A stretch of DNA of 64,000 bases, taken from the NCBI GenBank assembly GCA_029783825.1, contig JAREIK010004327.1, positions 20,580-84,579 on the forward strand. Direction: 5' to 3'. Shown piece by piece: positions 23,670 through 36,959 of this stretch (within the stretch, counting starts at the first letter, position 1; each line of letters begins with the position of its first letter). Origin of the DNA: Sapria himalayana. Its lineage: Eukaryota > Streptophyta > Magnoliopsida > Malpighiales > Rafflesiaceae. A program made the position numbers and the translations under genes. The notes beneath the pieces are model-generated. The model searched no databases and was not told the DNA's origin. It saw nothing but the letters and a program-made list of their open reading frames with translations.

Positions 23670-25885
23670 ATGACGTGGGAGCTTTTGAAAGGGTTGGGAC
23701 ATTTGTCCCGGCCCATAAACAAAGTGACCCGGCCTATTGAAAGAGGCCAAGCTTTCTAGGTGAAACTTGCCCTAAAAAAAAGAATATTTTAAAAATATCA
23801 TACTTTTCCTATTGTAGAAAAAACAACACCAAAACAAAAAAATATTTATATTCTAATATAAATCCAAAATTAGCCTCGATCAATCCAAGTCATAATTAAA
23901 AAAAATTTAAATCAAAAGTTTTTTTTTTGAAAAATAATATCTTTTTTTTTTGTATGGCTGTGTTTACTGGTCATCTCATGCTTGTTGTGGGCCCTAATAA
24001 TTGGAATTGTGCCCTGGGCTCAAATCCGTACCTCATCACCAACCTGTGTCCAAGAGCTAAATATGACAAATGAGTCGAGTGGCCTCTAGCATGGGATGCA
24101 ACATGTCACATACCCTAAAATGAGGTCACAACACATCCCTTGGCATGGGATGCAAATGAGTCGAGTGGCCCCTAGTCAGCCTATCTGGGTCAAATTTATT
24201 TTGAGGTAACAAAATGTGATCAGGTGTTGCTCTGGGTTTGACACTAGGCATGGCATGACCCAATTCAAGGCTAGTGGTTAGCCTCAACCCAAGCTAGCTT
24301 AGGTTCAAACCATATCGAGTCTGACACCACCCATGCCTAGTGCTTGAGCTGTGAAGGGTTTACATGCGACCCAACCCAGCTCACATGGCACCACTCCACT
24401 TGAGTTATCACTCATAATGGGTGCTAACTCATGCTCTGAAGCAAACTCATGCTTTGGCATGAGTCTTATAATATATGATAGAAAATAAGTGTTTTCAAGA
24501 AGATTAGAGTAGGTTATAAAAAATTATCACAAACTATATATTTATAATTTATAATAGGTTCCATGCTTGATGCATGATAGAATATAGGATAATAAATTTA
24601 ACTAAAATGATAAATAGTTTAAATTGAAAAATAGTAATTAAAAACACAAATTTCCATAATAAAAAATTTTGATAAAATTATGCTGATAAGGCCCAAAATA
24701 AAAATATTTATATTATATGACCTATTTAACATAATTTTCCCAAAGACTTTTTATTCGTATTCTCAATTTTAGAACTAAAACATAAAGTGTAATTTCATTT
24801 GTATTATTTTTATTTTAAATGTAGTTGAACAATTAGAATTTTAGTTTTTATTGATGATTAAAGACAATACAAAGATTGAAAGAATATAAATTAAATAATT
24901 AAAATGCAAGTGGAGAGAGTACACATGTATTGCATAAAAAGGATATGTTGTTCATATTTACAAGACTAATATTATGTAATACCTTTTAAACTATTATAAA
25001 TATAAATGAGGGGGATGTTATTTCTATTTACAAGGCTAATATTACGTAATACTTTTTGAATGATTCTTGTGTGAGATGTCAACTAAGGGGCTATTTGATA
25101 ATGCACTTAAAATATTTAAATCATTGAAAATTTTAATTTTCAATAGTTTGAAATTTTAAGTACGTTTGATAAAAAATGTTGTGAGCTAAAAATTTAAAAT
25201 TTTAAGTGAAAAAATATTACACATATTAAGTAGATAGAGATCTACTTAATGCTGAAGGCTAAAAATTTTCAACAAATTTTTTTTTAAAAAATTATCATTT
25301 TGTCTTTTTTTGTTCCTTTATTTTTTGTTTTCTAATTCATGCTTCAGTTGAGTTTGTGAATCTGTCTTCTCTTCCTTCTTTCTCCACCACCACAAATCCT
25401 AACCCTCTTTCATGATTAATTTAAGAGAGAAAATAACAAATCAATTAGTTATTCATTAATTTTTGTATTTATATTATATATTTGGATAATTTTAAAGAGT
25501 TTATATTTTATTGGTTATTTTTTAAATATTTTTATTTCTTTTTTAGATTTATGATTTATTTATGGATATGGTTTTAGAAATTTTATTTTTTTAATAATTA
25601 ATAATTGTAGTAAAAAAAATTCATTAAAAATTATCTTTATGTTGTATAATATATAATACAATCATAATAAGGGTAAATATGTAAAATATATCATTTTCAG
25701 TATTCGACATTTATTGTTATCAAATAATATATTTATATTTAGCATTTAATTAAAAGTAATTTATCAAACATATTTTCAATACAAATTCAACACTTATAAA
25801 ATTCAGCCTTAATTTTTTAGTACTTATTTTTCCGCACTTAATTTTTTTAGTTTTATCAAATGAGTCCTGAGTTTAATAAATATTT
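23670..25885. other. Repeat-derived intergenic DNA with decayed word arrays
   Basis: At about 24030-24450 the sequence is rich in gagtcgagtggcc, catgggatgcaa, catggcatgaccc and similar words, like an old family-1 or related array without clear ends. The 28-bp segment around gacaaatgagtcgagtggcc occurs twice (about 24066 and 24147). The rest is AT-rich; about 25085-25870 contains ttttaagt...gtttgat, which recurs in inverted order (atcaaa...acttaaaa) and may be an old inverted-repeat element. No gene seen. Confidence 0.5.
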
Positions 25886-25889
25886 GGTT

Positions 25890-26815
25890 ATGATTTCAAG
25901 TGACGAGTATTGTGGTACCAAAGAAGGAACATAGTTATCATGCCCGTGCAAAATGGTGCTCCCATTGGAGAAACCAAGCTTGGAAAATAACCACTGAAGT
26001 AGCACAGCAAGAAGTAGCTTGGTAAGAGCATTAGCAAGTTGATTCTTAGAAAATATATGAGAAACGATGAATGAGCCTCAAGCAACATGATCGCAAACAA
26101 AGTGATAATCAAGCATAATGTATTTCATGCATGAAAGAAAGATTGGATTGATTGAGAGATATGTAGCACCGATGTTGTCACATAATAGTAGTGGAGGAGG
26201 ATATTGAACATTAAGGTCATACAACAAGTTGTTAATCCATATAAATTCAGCAACACATGAGGCAAGAGAGTGATACTTGGCCTCCAAAGAGGATCTAGCA
26301 ACTTTCTTTTACTTTTGAGAACACCAAGAAATAACATTGCCTCCAAGGTAGGCTATGAAAGCTGAAATAGATGTGAAATCATCATGGTTGCCAGCCCAAT
26401 CGATATTAGTGAAGGTAGTAAGGTGAAGTGGTTGGCCATTTTTAAGAAAGAAACCATGTTGCAAAGTGGCCTTGAGATAATTGAGCACACATTTAGCATC
26501 AAACTAATGCATATCGGTGGGAGCATGCATGAAAGATGAAATGAGCCAACTTGTTAACAGTAAAGGACACATTCAGCCGAATGAGGGATAAGTATTAAAG
26601 AGCACCAACAACTTGATGATACTATGCAGCATTTGTATGCGTATGACCATCATGAAATTGTAAAGGCTGAGAAGAAGATATTGGCATAGTATACTCTTTC
26701 GCATTGGTCATGTTGGTTTTGGCTAAAAGATTAGTGATATATTTATGCTAAGAAAGAAATAATTTAGACAAGGTAGGAATAATTTCAATACCAAGATAGT
26801 TACACAAGCCATTGA
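25890..26815 (-). pseudogene. Decayed Ty1/copia pol fragment (RT end and RNase H)
   Basis: Read on the - strand from 26815: an RT segment with a YLGIE block, VVGAL followed by YLS, a VNKLA block, VLNYLKAT; then RNase H with DWAG, YLGGNVISWCSQK, RSSLEAKYHSLA, LCDNIGATYLS and KYIMLDYHFV, then ANALTK. This order is diagnostic of copia-type polyproteins. At least five stops interrupt it, plus a probable frameshift near 26540. No integrase, gag or LTR is attached, so it is a fragment. It is inactive by sequence. Confidence 0.88.
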
Positions 26816-26899
26816 TTCATACTAATTTGTTAAAAAAGATCGAATCTATCCATAGAGAAAAAGAGTTTGATAGTCACTTACATTACTCTAAGTACATAT

Positions 26900-28600
26900 T
26901 TATGGATTTTAGAAGATAGTTATAACTTCAGCCTTCATCACTTTGCCTTGAGGTAGCGACTCTAAGAAATGGTCATAACTCTATTATGCATTTTGATTTG
27001 TCTGTAACACAAAGTCATGATACTAGTAATGATCATGATTTAGATTTAATCTTTTTGTAAGATAAAGTTGAAGTACTATAAAATGATCATAGCTTCATAC
27101 ATTTGTCCTTTTGTAGTCTATAAAGGGTTGTGGTGCTAATAAGTGGTCCTGGAGTATTGGTAGCTTCTTATTTTATTATATAATCATAGTGCTATGTAGA
27201 GACCATGATATTGATAAATGATCTTTCTTGAGATTTACATGGTCATGATGTTGAGAAATAGTCATGGTGTTGATAATATCTTTCATGTGTTGGGTGTGGC
27301 CTTGGTGTTGGGAAATGAATGTGATGAAAAAGTTGTCCTCATTATTTCTTAAGTATTTGCAGCACCATGGGTGGCCGGAACACTAGTCTTCTCTTTTCTC
27401 ATATATCATATTGTTATAGCACTATTAAGATAATATGGCATTAGTACTTAGCTTGAGCATATAAGTCATAGTTATGTCTTCCTTTGAATATAAGAGTTAT
27501 GGTCTTAGAAATAGTCATACTCAAGTAATGCCATTTATAATATTTTGTATCTCAAAATTGGTAGTTTTAAATAATTATTACAACTTTGACATGAGTAGTG
27601 AAATCCATATAATGATAAAATTGCGGTGCTATAAAATTACTCAAGACCTTGAGCACTAGTGAGGTACTTGGTTTCTATGACCGAGAATTAATTTCATAGT
27701 CTTTTAAATTTATTGATCTAAGTATGTCTATCACCCTATGATAATATGGTAGCTATTAAAATGGATAACATAGTGAAAAAATTATGCTAATGAATTAGTA
27801 GGGCTATGGTGCATAAGATTTGTATTGACCAATTAGGTAGAGATTCAATAAAGAATGAATATCAAAATTATATGAGACTCAATGATATACCTCATCCGCT
27901 AAATACCTTCAAAAACCTATTGATTTATAAGTATTCATCAAACCTATTCATACCACCAAATTCATGAAATCAACATATATTAGCTCCATTTTTAATGTCT
28001 ATATATCACTATAAATTACCAAAAAATACAAAAATGTTTAGTAGTTTGAACACTAAACAAATTAGCACACTAAAATAATTTCTCATTAATGAGCAATAAC
28101 TTTCCACCCAAAAAATAAAAAGATACACAATATCCAAACATCTCAATTCTTCCATTTCTATTGTCAAATCTACAAGCAATGAGGATTTAGGATGAATCAT
28201 TGCGTCGTCAATAAAAAATTAGGGTTTTTTTTGTGTAGGAGATTCGAGGGTTATGTATTTATAGTCATGACATGGTAATTAAAGATCATGACTCTAGGTT
28301 TGTTTGTCTTCTATAAGTGAAAAGTTGTGGCATTAGGGTTAACAATACCTTCTAAGCCATGATATTGCATCAAAATCATGATTTTTCCATATAGCTTTTG
28401 TAATGCTCTCTTTTCATATAACATAAAAGTCAAATTTAAAAAACTAATATGGCCTTATCCTTCATCTTATATGATATTTTTTCTCTTCTATAACACGAAA
28501 TATGTAGCTTTGAATAACTATCACAGTCTTGTCATGTAGCTTTTGATGAGCTTTTTCTTTAATATAACACTAAAGTGGTGACTCTGAAAAACTATAATTT
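26900..28600. repeat. Long repeat L (partial) with degenerate phrase repeat
   Basis: About 26930-27660 consists of loosely repeated phrases built on gtcatggtgctgagaaatga and catgact, spaced about 40-60 bp. Similar phrases occur at 28260-28600. The segment 27830-28060 (gagattcaataaagaatgaa...gagactca...ctaaatac...cctattgat...ttcatgaaatcaacatatatt) matches 32480-32700 and 39030-39340. No coding capacity is seen. Confidence 0.6.
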
Positions 28601-28615
28601 AATCTCCTATTCTTT

Positions 28616-28642
28616 TGTGTGTGTGTGTGTGTGGGGGGGGGG
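28616..28642. repeat. (GT)n / poly-G microsatellite
   Basis: GT units run into ten consecutive G. Confidence 0.9.
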
Positions 28643-29077
28643 AGTTATAATTGTATATATATACATGTAATACAAGAAATAAAAAAAAATTATAGGTTGC
28701 CTTTAAAACAATGCTACTTTTAACATCTATAGCTAGATCTTCAAAACTTCTTTCTCTCAAACAAAAATATTCACTTCATGCAAGCTTCTCAGTACATTGT
28801 TTTACTTCTTTTTTCCTTTTACAATTGATATCAATCATGTATGATGGAGAAGTGATTGTCTCTATTCTTTCATCCATGCAATTAGTTTGCACATTGCACT
28901 TCTTCTTTATTTTATTTCTAGCCTTGACATTATAAAAAGTCTTGGTTTTTTAATTTTATGCACACATAACTCGTCAACTTTCTCCAATTTAGCCACTAAA
29001 ACTTTATGATCCACCTTAGCTTATTCTTCTTGAATTGTTGGGGACTTTTCTTCAAGATCCTCTTCAAAAATTTTAAC

Positions 29078-29272
29078 TAGAGGTGTCAAACAGGCCTGCC
29101 GGCCCGGCCCAACCCATTTTTAAAGGCCCAGTCATGCATGTGTGTCGTGCTTAGCATTGCACACTAGCCGAAAACCTTCAGCCCGACATGGCATGACTCA
29201 TGCCAAGGGTGCGCCCTGCATGGGCCCAGGCATGACATTGTAGCGTGCCGTGCCGAGCCCATTTGACACCTA
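29078..29272. mobile_element. Family-1 hAT-like element (E4)
   Basis: The left end tagaggtgtcaaacaggcc and right end gagcccatttgacaccta are inverted. The flanks (attttaac; tattttcaac) look like an 8-bp duplication with one inserted base. The 195-bp interior has ggcccggcccaaccc and catgcc words. It is one of the better preserved small copies. Confidence 0.8.
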
Positions 29273-29274
29273 TA

Positions 29275-30215
29275 TTTTCAACTATAATTTTTTTGACTAG
29301 CTATGGAGATTGCATCATTCACTTTATCTTCTTCTTGAATAGTTAAGGCCTTATCTTGGATTTTTTATTCAATATTTTCTATCAAACTTATCTCCATACT
29401 AACCATGAATATAATGATTTAAATATTTGTTGTAGCTTCTTCTCTTTGAATAATTGAGAATGTATCTTTGATTTTCTCTTCAATATTTTAACCATATCCA
29501 TTTTTGCCTTAGCTATAGGGATTTCTAAAGCATCACTTTTTTCAGGCTTAAACCAACTCATTATGACTTCTCTTTCTCTTTTTCTATTGTCTCATCATTT
29601 CTTCTTCAAGAGTATTATCTCTTCTAAGTCCTCTCAGTAACTCATCAAGTTCAATTGTCCAATAAGACCCTGAAGATGCTTGAGATTCATAATATGTCTT
29701 CCTCTCCTAAGCTTCCATATTCTTAGTCTCCACAACTCTCTTCCTACTAATAATAAGGTTGATAATAGTTTTATAAGGTTATAGATAGAAGTTACTTCTT
29801 TAAACATAACAAATCTCATTGTAATTAATTATAGTTTTAGATATTTTCACTCACTTCTATTGTAATTTTCCCAAAATACCTTTGGCATGGTTCATTATCC
29901 ATTCGTAGGTCTTTAAGATAACATGATATGAAGTCTAAGAAAGATTGGCTAGATATTCTTATTTTATATATGGGTATCTAGGAAGAAAGAAAAAAGAATG
30001 CAAGCAAAATTCAAAAGATGACTATCAATATTCAAACAAGTTAACAAGATTTAGCTTTTGGATTCAAGAATATTTATTAAACTCAATATTATCTAGACTA
30101 CTAAACAAGAATTATACTTTTACAAGAATAATTATATTAACTCACATTGACTAACCAAACTAAATAATCCTAAGTTATGATACCAAAAACTTATTGCAAC
30201 TTTATTATGATGTCT
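29275..30215. other. Pyrimidine-rich repeat-derived DNA, no gene
   Basis: From about 28980 to 29800 the + strand is rich in cttcttc/tttgaa runs, so that the - strand reads as Glu/Lys-rich broken frames. It resembles in character the inverted purine-rich segment at 32720-33600. Probably both derive from the same large unclassified element. Confidence 0.4.
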
Positions 30216-30269
30216 ATTTTTATCATTTAGGAAATACCCAAAAAGCTCACTAATAAAAGTATCTCATCA

Positions 30270-32720
30270 AATTAGATACACAAGTGCATATGTATTACAA
30301 GTTTTAAAATAAACTTTTATCTAAATACTATTCCTATAAAGATTGTATTGATAGTTTAGTTATTATATAATGAGATAATCCATTTTAAGTAAAATAGATA
30401 CCTGGATTATTAGACAATCATTGATCTATTGGTTATTTATTTAATCTATGTGATCCTATTTTATTTGCTCAGCTTATATTATATTGGGCACAGAATGAAA
30501 GTTGGGGTATTATACAATGACTCAGATATTTACAATGAAAATTTTCCCTTATGGCATACAAGATAGTTTTCACAATTGAGTCATTTCCAATGGTAGTACC
30601 TTCGTAGTTATCCACTCTATATGTCACCGCCAAGATAACAATTCATATCTACTCAAGATTCATTCATAATCTCATACCTTTTAGAAAACTTCATCAACTA
30701 CTCTTAATAGGTTACTTCGTATGCTTACTCTTATTCTATGAAGTCAAATGTCATAAATACTACATATTGACATAGTTTGTAAGTATTTACTCGTTTAGCT
30801 TTGTAAGTGATATACGCACATAATTATTATATGTTTCTCTCAAGTTTTACTAGTAAAAACTATATAAGTAAAAGTAGCTTATAAGGGTTGTCACCATCTT
30901 ATGAGTCAGAAAATACTCATGTATGTTTCGATGATTATATGTCATCATTCTCCTTAGTGATAATGTGACTCTCATATTAAAAGTTAACTTCTTGAGAGAA
31001 TATTTTGTATAACATCCATCCCAATAGAGAACTATTCATTTAAAATGTATACAATGCATTGTCATATAAAAATATCTATACTTTCACCTTCATAAGTATA
31101 TACTCATGATAATTAACATAATTAAATTTTAGGGTTCAACATATAAGTTTATATCATACATCACAGTCAGAAGGATTGTAAATTTCTTTCTATCACATGC
31201 ATGAGTGAGCCTCATAGTTTACTTATCATCATCCACCACAATAATCTCACACAAACCTACCAATAATCAAAATAATTAGTCAAGTTTTATTTAATTACTA
31301 TCCATCAATATTCATCATAAAATAAAGAAAATTATTCATTCATTCATTAAATAACTAATTTACATCACACATCTCAAATTACACAAACCCTAGTTGTGCA
31401 CTAGTTCAGTACAAATTCCAAGATTTATCTATAGAGGAGCGATAGATTTGAGAGTAATGCCTCCTAACTCTAGGGATTAGCATAAATCCTACATCCCTTC
31501 CATGTTTTTGGAATTCTTAGGAACTATAAAATTTGCCCTTAAGGTTTGGTAGTTGTGGTGGATTTTCTTGTTGCATGAGAATGGAGAAAAGGAAATGAGG
31601 GATCTCTCAATTTTTTTTTATTTTCCACTTTTATACTTGGGAGACCTTGCATTATTCTAAGTAAGAAATTAAATCTTTTAGAAGAAAGTTAAAAAATTTG
31701 GCATAAATCTCTTTGTCTTTAGGTTGTGACTGTAAAAAAGGTCATGACTCATTTTGCATCTTAATTTTTATCTCACACAATGACATGGTATTGGCAATGA
31801 CCATGACTTAGTCCTAATATTCTTTTAACACAAAGTCATGGCAGTGAAAAATAGCTATGAAACTAAGAAGTGACCATGGAGTGGTGATAATTTCTTATAT
31901 TATTATATAGTTTTGGTATTAATTAGAGATCATGGTGTTGGAAAATAGTCTTTCTTGATATTTATATGGTCATAATACTAAGAAATAGCCACAATATCGA
32001 AAAGGTATTTTATGTGTTGGATGTAGCTATTACAACATTGGAAAAAGGCCTCTGTGTAAAAGTTAACCATGATATTTATGTCTTCTTTTGAAGACAATAG
32101 TCACAACCTTGAAAATTATCATACTCAAGTAATATTTTCTATAATATTTAGTGTCATAAAAATCATATAGTTGTGGCTATGTAATTTTCTATAGATTAAA
32201 ACTCATAACATTATAAAAATACAATGACTTTGATTTGAGACTACCAAGCCATATAAAGATAAATTAACAATGTTATAAAATTGACCATGACTTTAAGAAA
32301 TAGTAAGGTTCTTTGCTGCTATGATAGAGAATTAATATCGCACTCATATAAATTTGTAGGGTTAAGTATAGTTTCAACTCAATGATAATTTTGTATTCAC
32401 TAAAATGTATCACACATTGAAAAGATTGTACTAAAGAGTTAGTAAGGTCATGATACATAAGAATTGCTTTGACTAATTAGATAGAGTTTCACTAAATCAT
32501 GGAAGTTAAAACTATGCGAGACGTAATAATCTATCCCTTATGCTAAATACGACAAAAACCTAATAATTTATGACTTCGTCAAACCTCTTCAAAATACTAA
32601 ATTCATGAAATCAACACATATTAGTTCCATTTCCATGTATATACATAATTATAAATCTCCAAAATATACAAGAATGTTCAATAGTTTGAATAGTTATTTA
32701 GAAAAAAATTGAGAATACCA
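30270..32720. repeat. Long repeat L, copy A
   Basis: It is collinear with 36960-39340 over its whole length. Matching landmarks: aagtgcatatgtattacaag / tgagttatacaaatag; ctataaagattgtattgatagtttagttat / ctacagagattgtattagtaattcaactat; gttggggtattatacaat / gttgagacattgtataat; tatcacatgcatgagtgagcctcat / tatcatttatatgagtaagcctcat; cttttatacttggga / cttttatacttagac; then the shared 3' part also present at 27.83-28.06 kb. No coding domains are recognised. It may be LTR or non-coding sequence of a large old retrotransposon. Confidence 0.65.
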
Positions 32721-32879
32721 AAAATATTATGAATACTATGATAGAAGTTAAAGAATGAAGTTGTGATAGAAGTTGAAGGATCTACAATAGTTATCATAAA
32801 AGAAATAAAAGAAGGCTTGATATTTCTCAATGTTGTGGCCTAAGTAGAGAAAGAAATACAAGAGCAAATCAGAGTATTT

Positions 32880-33128
32880 TTCAAAGTCATGATAAGAGAA
32901 GAAGAAGAAGAAGAAGAAGAAGATTATTATGAAGTCATGGTAATCTTCGAATGCATGACTTTTAGGGAATCAAACTCAGATTACTCAAAGGATGCAAAAA
33001 AAAAGATAGAACTAATGGAATTAACAATTCAACAACACAAAAAAAAATTTGAGGAACATTTGGTGATTATAGAACAAGTGCAAGCACAAAGAATTCCACT
33101 ACTAATGGATGAGTCATTGGAAGATTAA
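32880..33128 (+). other. Short Glu/Lys-rich open frame in repeat DNA
   Basis: A 79-codon frame starts with a run of eight Glu encoded by a GAA microsatellite (about 32898-32925) and continues with a helix-like Lys/Glu/Gln-rich sequence. The surrounding DNA (32720-33600) has the same composition but many stops. I take it as a remnant of a repeat, possibly a gag-like coiled-coil part, rather than a gene. Confidence 0.2.
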
Positions 33129-33807
33129 GATAAAGTTGAAGATCCAAAGAGGGGACATTTGAAGGCATATTAAGATTGGATAGCTTTAACAAAAAAAATC
33201 ATGGCTTCTAAAATAGTTACAACTTTATCTATCATATCAATGAAGAGAGCCATGATAAGAGATAGTGCTGCAATAAAAGAGGAATATAAGCTTAAAAAAA
33301 AGTCACAACTCATTCCAAAGTGATGCTTAATTTGATATAAGATCAATTTCATATATCATGACTTTAAACATTACAACTAGTCATGGTACTACCAAAGGAG
33401 ATCGTAGGCAATGATATCGTAGCTTCTACCAAAGTTGTGGTACCCATGGAAGCTAAATAAAATATTATGGAGGAAATTTAGAAGCTGAAAGAGTAATCTA
33501 GAAGTTAGAAAAAAAATAAAGATTATACGAAGAAACGTGCTTAGACCACTAAGATCACATATTAAATTGGAGATTCAATGAAGATTTAGCTATAGATATT
33601 AAACATAACACTGCTAGGAAGTTAACCTAGAAATTATTATTTTTTTTTGCATTTTGATGAATAAACACCATGTCATAATCAATAGCTATAGAGTAGGGGT
33701 CTTGAGTCTTGGGACTATTTTAACATGCACCATTAATACAAATGTCATAATCATTTATAGTGTCATGATTTTGTATTATAGAAAGTAAATATATTTGTTA
33801 TGGTCAG

Positions 33808-34686
33808 TATTGATGTGTAAATGAGCCATGCTAGACTGGCATGACCCAATTTTGGTGGTACAGTCAAGCACCATGTCATGTTGGATATGACATGAAATGG
33901 GTGCCCATGTCATGTCGCGCTAGCCCAACATAGCCTAATGGCCTACCTCTTTGAACCATGCATGTTGGGTCATGTTGTGTCAAGAAAGCATTGGCATGAT
34001 ACTACCACTAGCTAGTGCTTATTGCTTATGCCTAGTGGTAGTGGGTAGTGCACCTACAGCACTTGCACTATAATAGATGTATCAACTGGGCTAGGTAGTC
34101 TGAGCATAGTTCAAAAATACCCTAACTGGTCCATCATAAAAAAATGTCATGTCTAACCCGACATTTAATGAACCGTGCCTAGATAATTGCCATACTGGCC
34201 TGCACATGACTCAAGTTGTACCAACCCAAGTTTTTTAGCCCATGTGCCATGAGAAATATGTCGTGACATGGCCCGACATAGCTAGCTTATGTGGGTTGGT
34301 TTTGGCCTATGTGGTCGAATCAGGCTAGCTTGGAACAAACTAGGCTAGAATAAACTTGACCTATGCTAGCCATAAATGAAATAGGCTAGCATGGAATGAA
34401 TTCGGCTAGCCTATACCTGACCTAGGCTAGCCTAGCCAAGCTTGACCCAACTTAGCATGACCTGGCATGATTTTGCACGTGCATGACCCAGCATGATGTG
34501 GCACAACCCGACATGACCCAAGCAAAAGACAAGTCAATGAGTTATGTTGGGTTGCCCATTTTTAGAGCAGTTGTGGTAAAGAATGACTCATGCTAGAAAA
34601 CATGGTATGCTAGGAAAGACATGGAGGCCTAGCTGGCCTAAAAAAACTAATCATGCTGGTATTGCATGACCCATTGGACACCTCTA
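33808..34686. mobile_element. Family-1 word array with hAT-like ends (E5)
   Basis: A degenerate left end (ttgatgtgtaaatgagcc) and a good right end (acccattggacacctcta, to 34686) bracket 880 bp of words: catgaccc, catgtcatg, and in the middle a separate set based on ggctagc/ctaggctagcc (about 34290-34440). No target duplication is recognisable. It lies just downstream (in the transposase's reading direction) of the hAT transposase relic that begins at about 35.1 kb. Confidence 0.65.
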
Positions 34687-35109
34687 TACTATAGGTTGAA
34701 ATTATAGTCCTACAGACTACAATGTCTAGCTATGGATAGTTGCTAGAAGTGTAGTGGCACACTAGCACTACCAAGTGCCACGTTAGTCACCCACCCACTC
34801 CTATTGTTTTAGGGGCACTAGCACCCCACATGCACCTTGGAGTTTAAAAATATAAAAAATCAAAATTAAAATATGCTACATTGCAATGTAAATTAAAATG
34901 AATAAAATACATCAAATCATTATTTAAGAAAGAAATGTATATATGTTTCATTTTTGAAAAATAGTAATAAATTGAAAAATTGAAAAATAGTATCATGACA
35001 ACATATGATAAATAATAATAAATTGAAAAAAATTTTAAATAATAAAATGAGTACATCAATAAAATAAATACACATTTCATGTCAGTCTGCATAACTAAGT
35101 CTAATATCC

Positions 35110-36680
35110 ATTATCAATCTATTACTTTGTGTTAGAAGTATGGACATGATTATCATGTTTGATTCAGAAATGTCAATATCTTTGATATCGTCACATGAGT
35201 CATCATCCATCAGTAGTTCTTTTACTATATCTTAAATGCTCATATTTGAATCTTTTTAGTCCTTTAAGCATAAAAGTACTTCTATAATAGTTGGTCATAG
35301 TATAGATCTACTATCTAAAAAAATATTTTACAATCACACATAAAGCAAACTTTAATACTATGCTTTATGCCATAGGAGTTAGTAGATCAAGTGACATCTT
35401 AGATAGCATGGGTTATGTGGATTTATATAATTTCTATAAATTCAATATATCTAATTTCTTATTATTATCATGTTATAGAATGGAGCAATAATTAGTATCT
35501 AAGTACTGAAACAACTTACTCATATTCAATGGACAATCCATTCATTTAAACCTTTCTAATATAATAGAAAAGAAATTATCTCTAAATATAGTATCCATAT
35601 TCATACTCAGAGCATCACTATCAATTGTCATATGTTGTCATGATGTTCAAAAATGATGTGTCATATTCATACTCGGGGCATGACTATCCATATTCATTCT
35701 CAGTGTTAGTAGATCAACTTACTCATATTCAATGTACAATCCATATTCATACTAATATAATTATCATATCAAGTATCATATTATGTAAATATGTTAGCTA
35801 ATTTTTCCTGACCATCATATTCATCTACATGATTCATGTAGGTGGATATATATCTTAATATAATTTCTATCCATTTTACCTTAAATATAGGATTCCTAAA
35901 TGTAGCCAAGCAATAGAAAGATAAAATGAATAACCACTATCCCAATACAATTGTCATGATACTTAAGTAATGATATCCTCTATATATAATAAACATACTA
36001 ATAATATTTGATATGTACCTAGTACAATGCAAATGATAGGAGTATATAATTATTAACATATTCATCACATCAAAAAAAAATATTTATAAATTTCAAAAAT
36101 AAAATTTTTCTCCTAATCTGAATCATTATTTATAAGTTTGTTATTCTTAGTATTAACATATTCAAATATTAAGTGTTGTTATCTGACACATAACTCTAAT
36201 ATCAGGAAGGTATAATTCTAATATTTTCTAGTATCTATTTGGAATTTTTTCTTTTTTAGGCTCACTAACAAACATAGAGTAAGAAACTCATATTGTCTGT
36301 TAGATATCCTAAGATATTTTAGTGTATTTTTTATGTTTTCTAATATAAGAAAAATAATTTTTATTAATACTTGCATTATTAGGTCAGTTATGTGACATAT
36401 ACACCTAATATAAAAAATATCTACTAAGAGACCAAAATCTAATGGTTCTAACAAAAATGTTAATGATGACATAATATTTGAAACATTATCAAATACAATA
36501 TTAAAAAAATTATTTTAAATGGTATATTTTTAAAGATCCTTGTCAAACACTCATAAAAAGAGAGGATCTTAGAAAATCCTAATTTTTTTTATAGTTACCA
36601 CTTAGAATCAACTAAATGAGAGGTAAGATATATGAATGATATATCATTGCAACTAGTTCAAATGTCAAATGTCAAGGATA
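35110..36680 (-). pseudogene. Decayed hAT (Ac/Tam3, RICESLEEPER-like) transposase
   Basis: Read on the - strand from about 36680: a block like the LTxHxIDxxWxLxKK motif, then FDNVSN (the DNAS/NN motif), RCICHITDLIMQ (the RCxxHxLNLxxQ motif, best preserved at 36420-36360), NIKNTLKYLRIS, then DTRKY plus a stop where the family has D.TRWNSTYLML, SD-stop-EK (family DW), a YW..LSIAWL block (family LAIA..LDPR), and near 35.4-35.2 kb remnants of the C-terminal dimerisation (hATC) region. There are many stops, several replacing Trp. No intact BED zinc finger is seen. Confidence 0.8.
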
Positions 36681-36959
36681 CCACTCATCTATATTTTTTA
36701 AGTTTCTTAATAATTATTTTTATGTTTTAAAAAATTTTATTATGTCATTCCTACTTGTAAACATATGAATTCTATGAAAATCAAGTTGGAAATAAGTTTG
36801 TTAATATTTAATACACTAGGATCCTTCAAAAGTTTAATCGAAAGATCCATGCTAGTAATCAATTTAGTCATGCCTCCCTATTGTGATTTTGTTACTCTAC
36901 CTAATTTAATTGGTAAGGTAATATCCTAAAAACTCATTCACGAGAGTTTCTCATTCAAT

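Noticed and set aside
32889..33128. Small acidic protein gene
   Set aside because: The start is a GAA microsatellite, the frame is isolated in stop-rich repeat DNA, and no family resemblance is seen.
36218..36472. Stand-alone 84-residue protein
   Set aside because: It is the best preserved stretch of the decayed hAT transposase (RCxxHxxxLxxQ block), with homologous but broken sequence on both sides.
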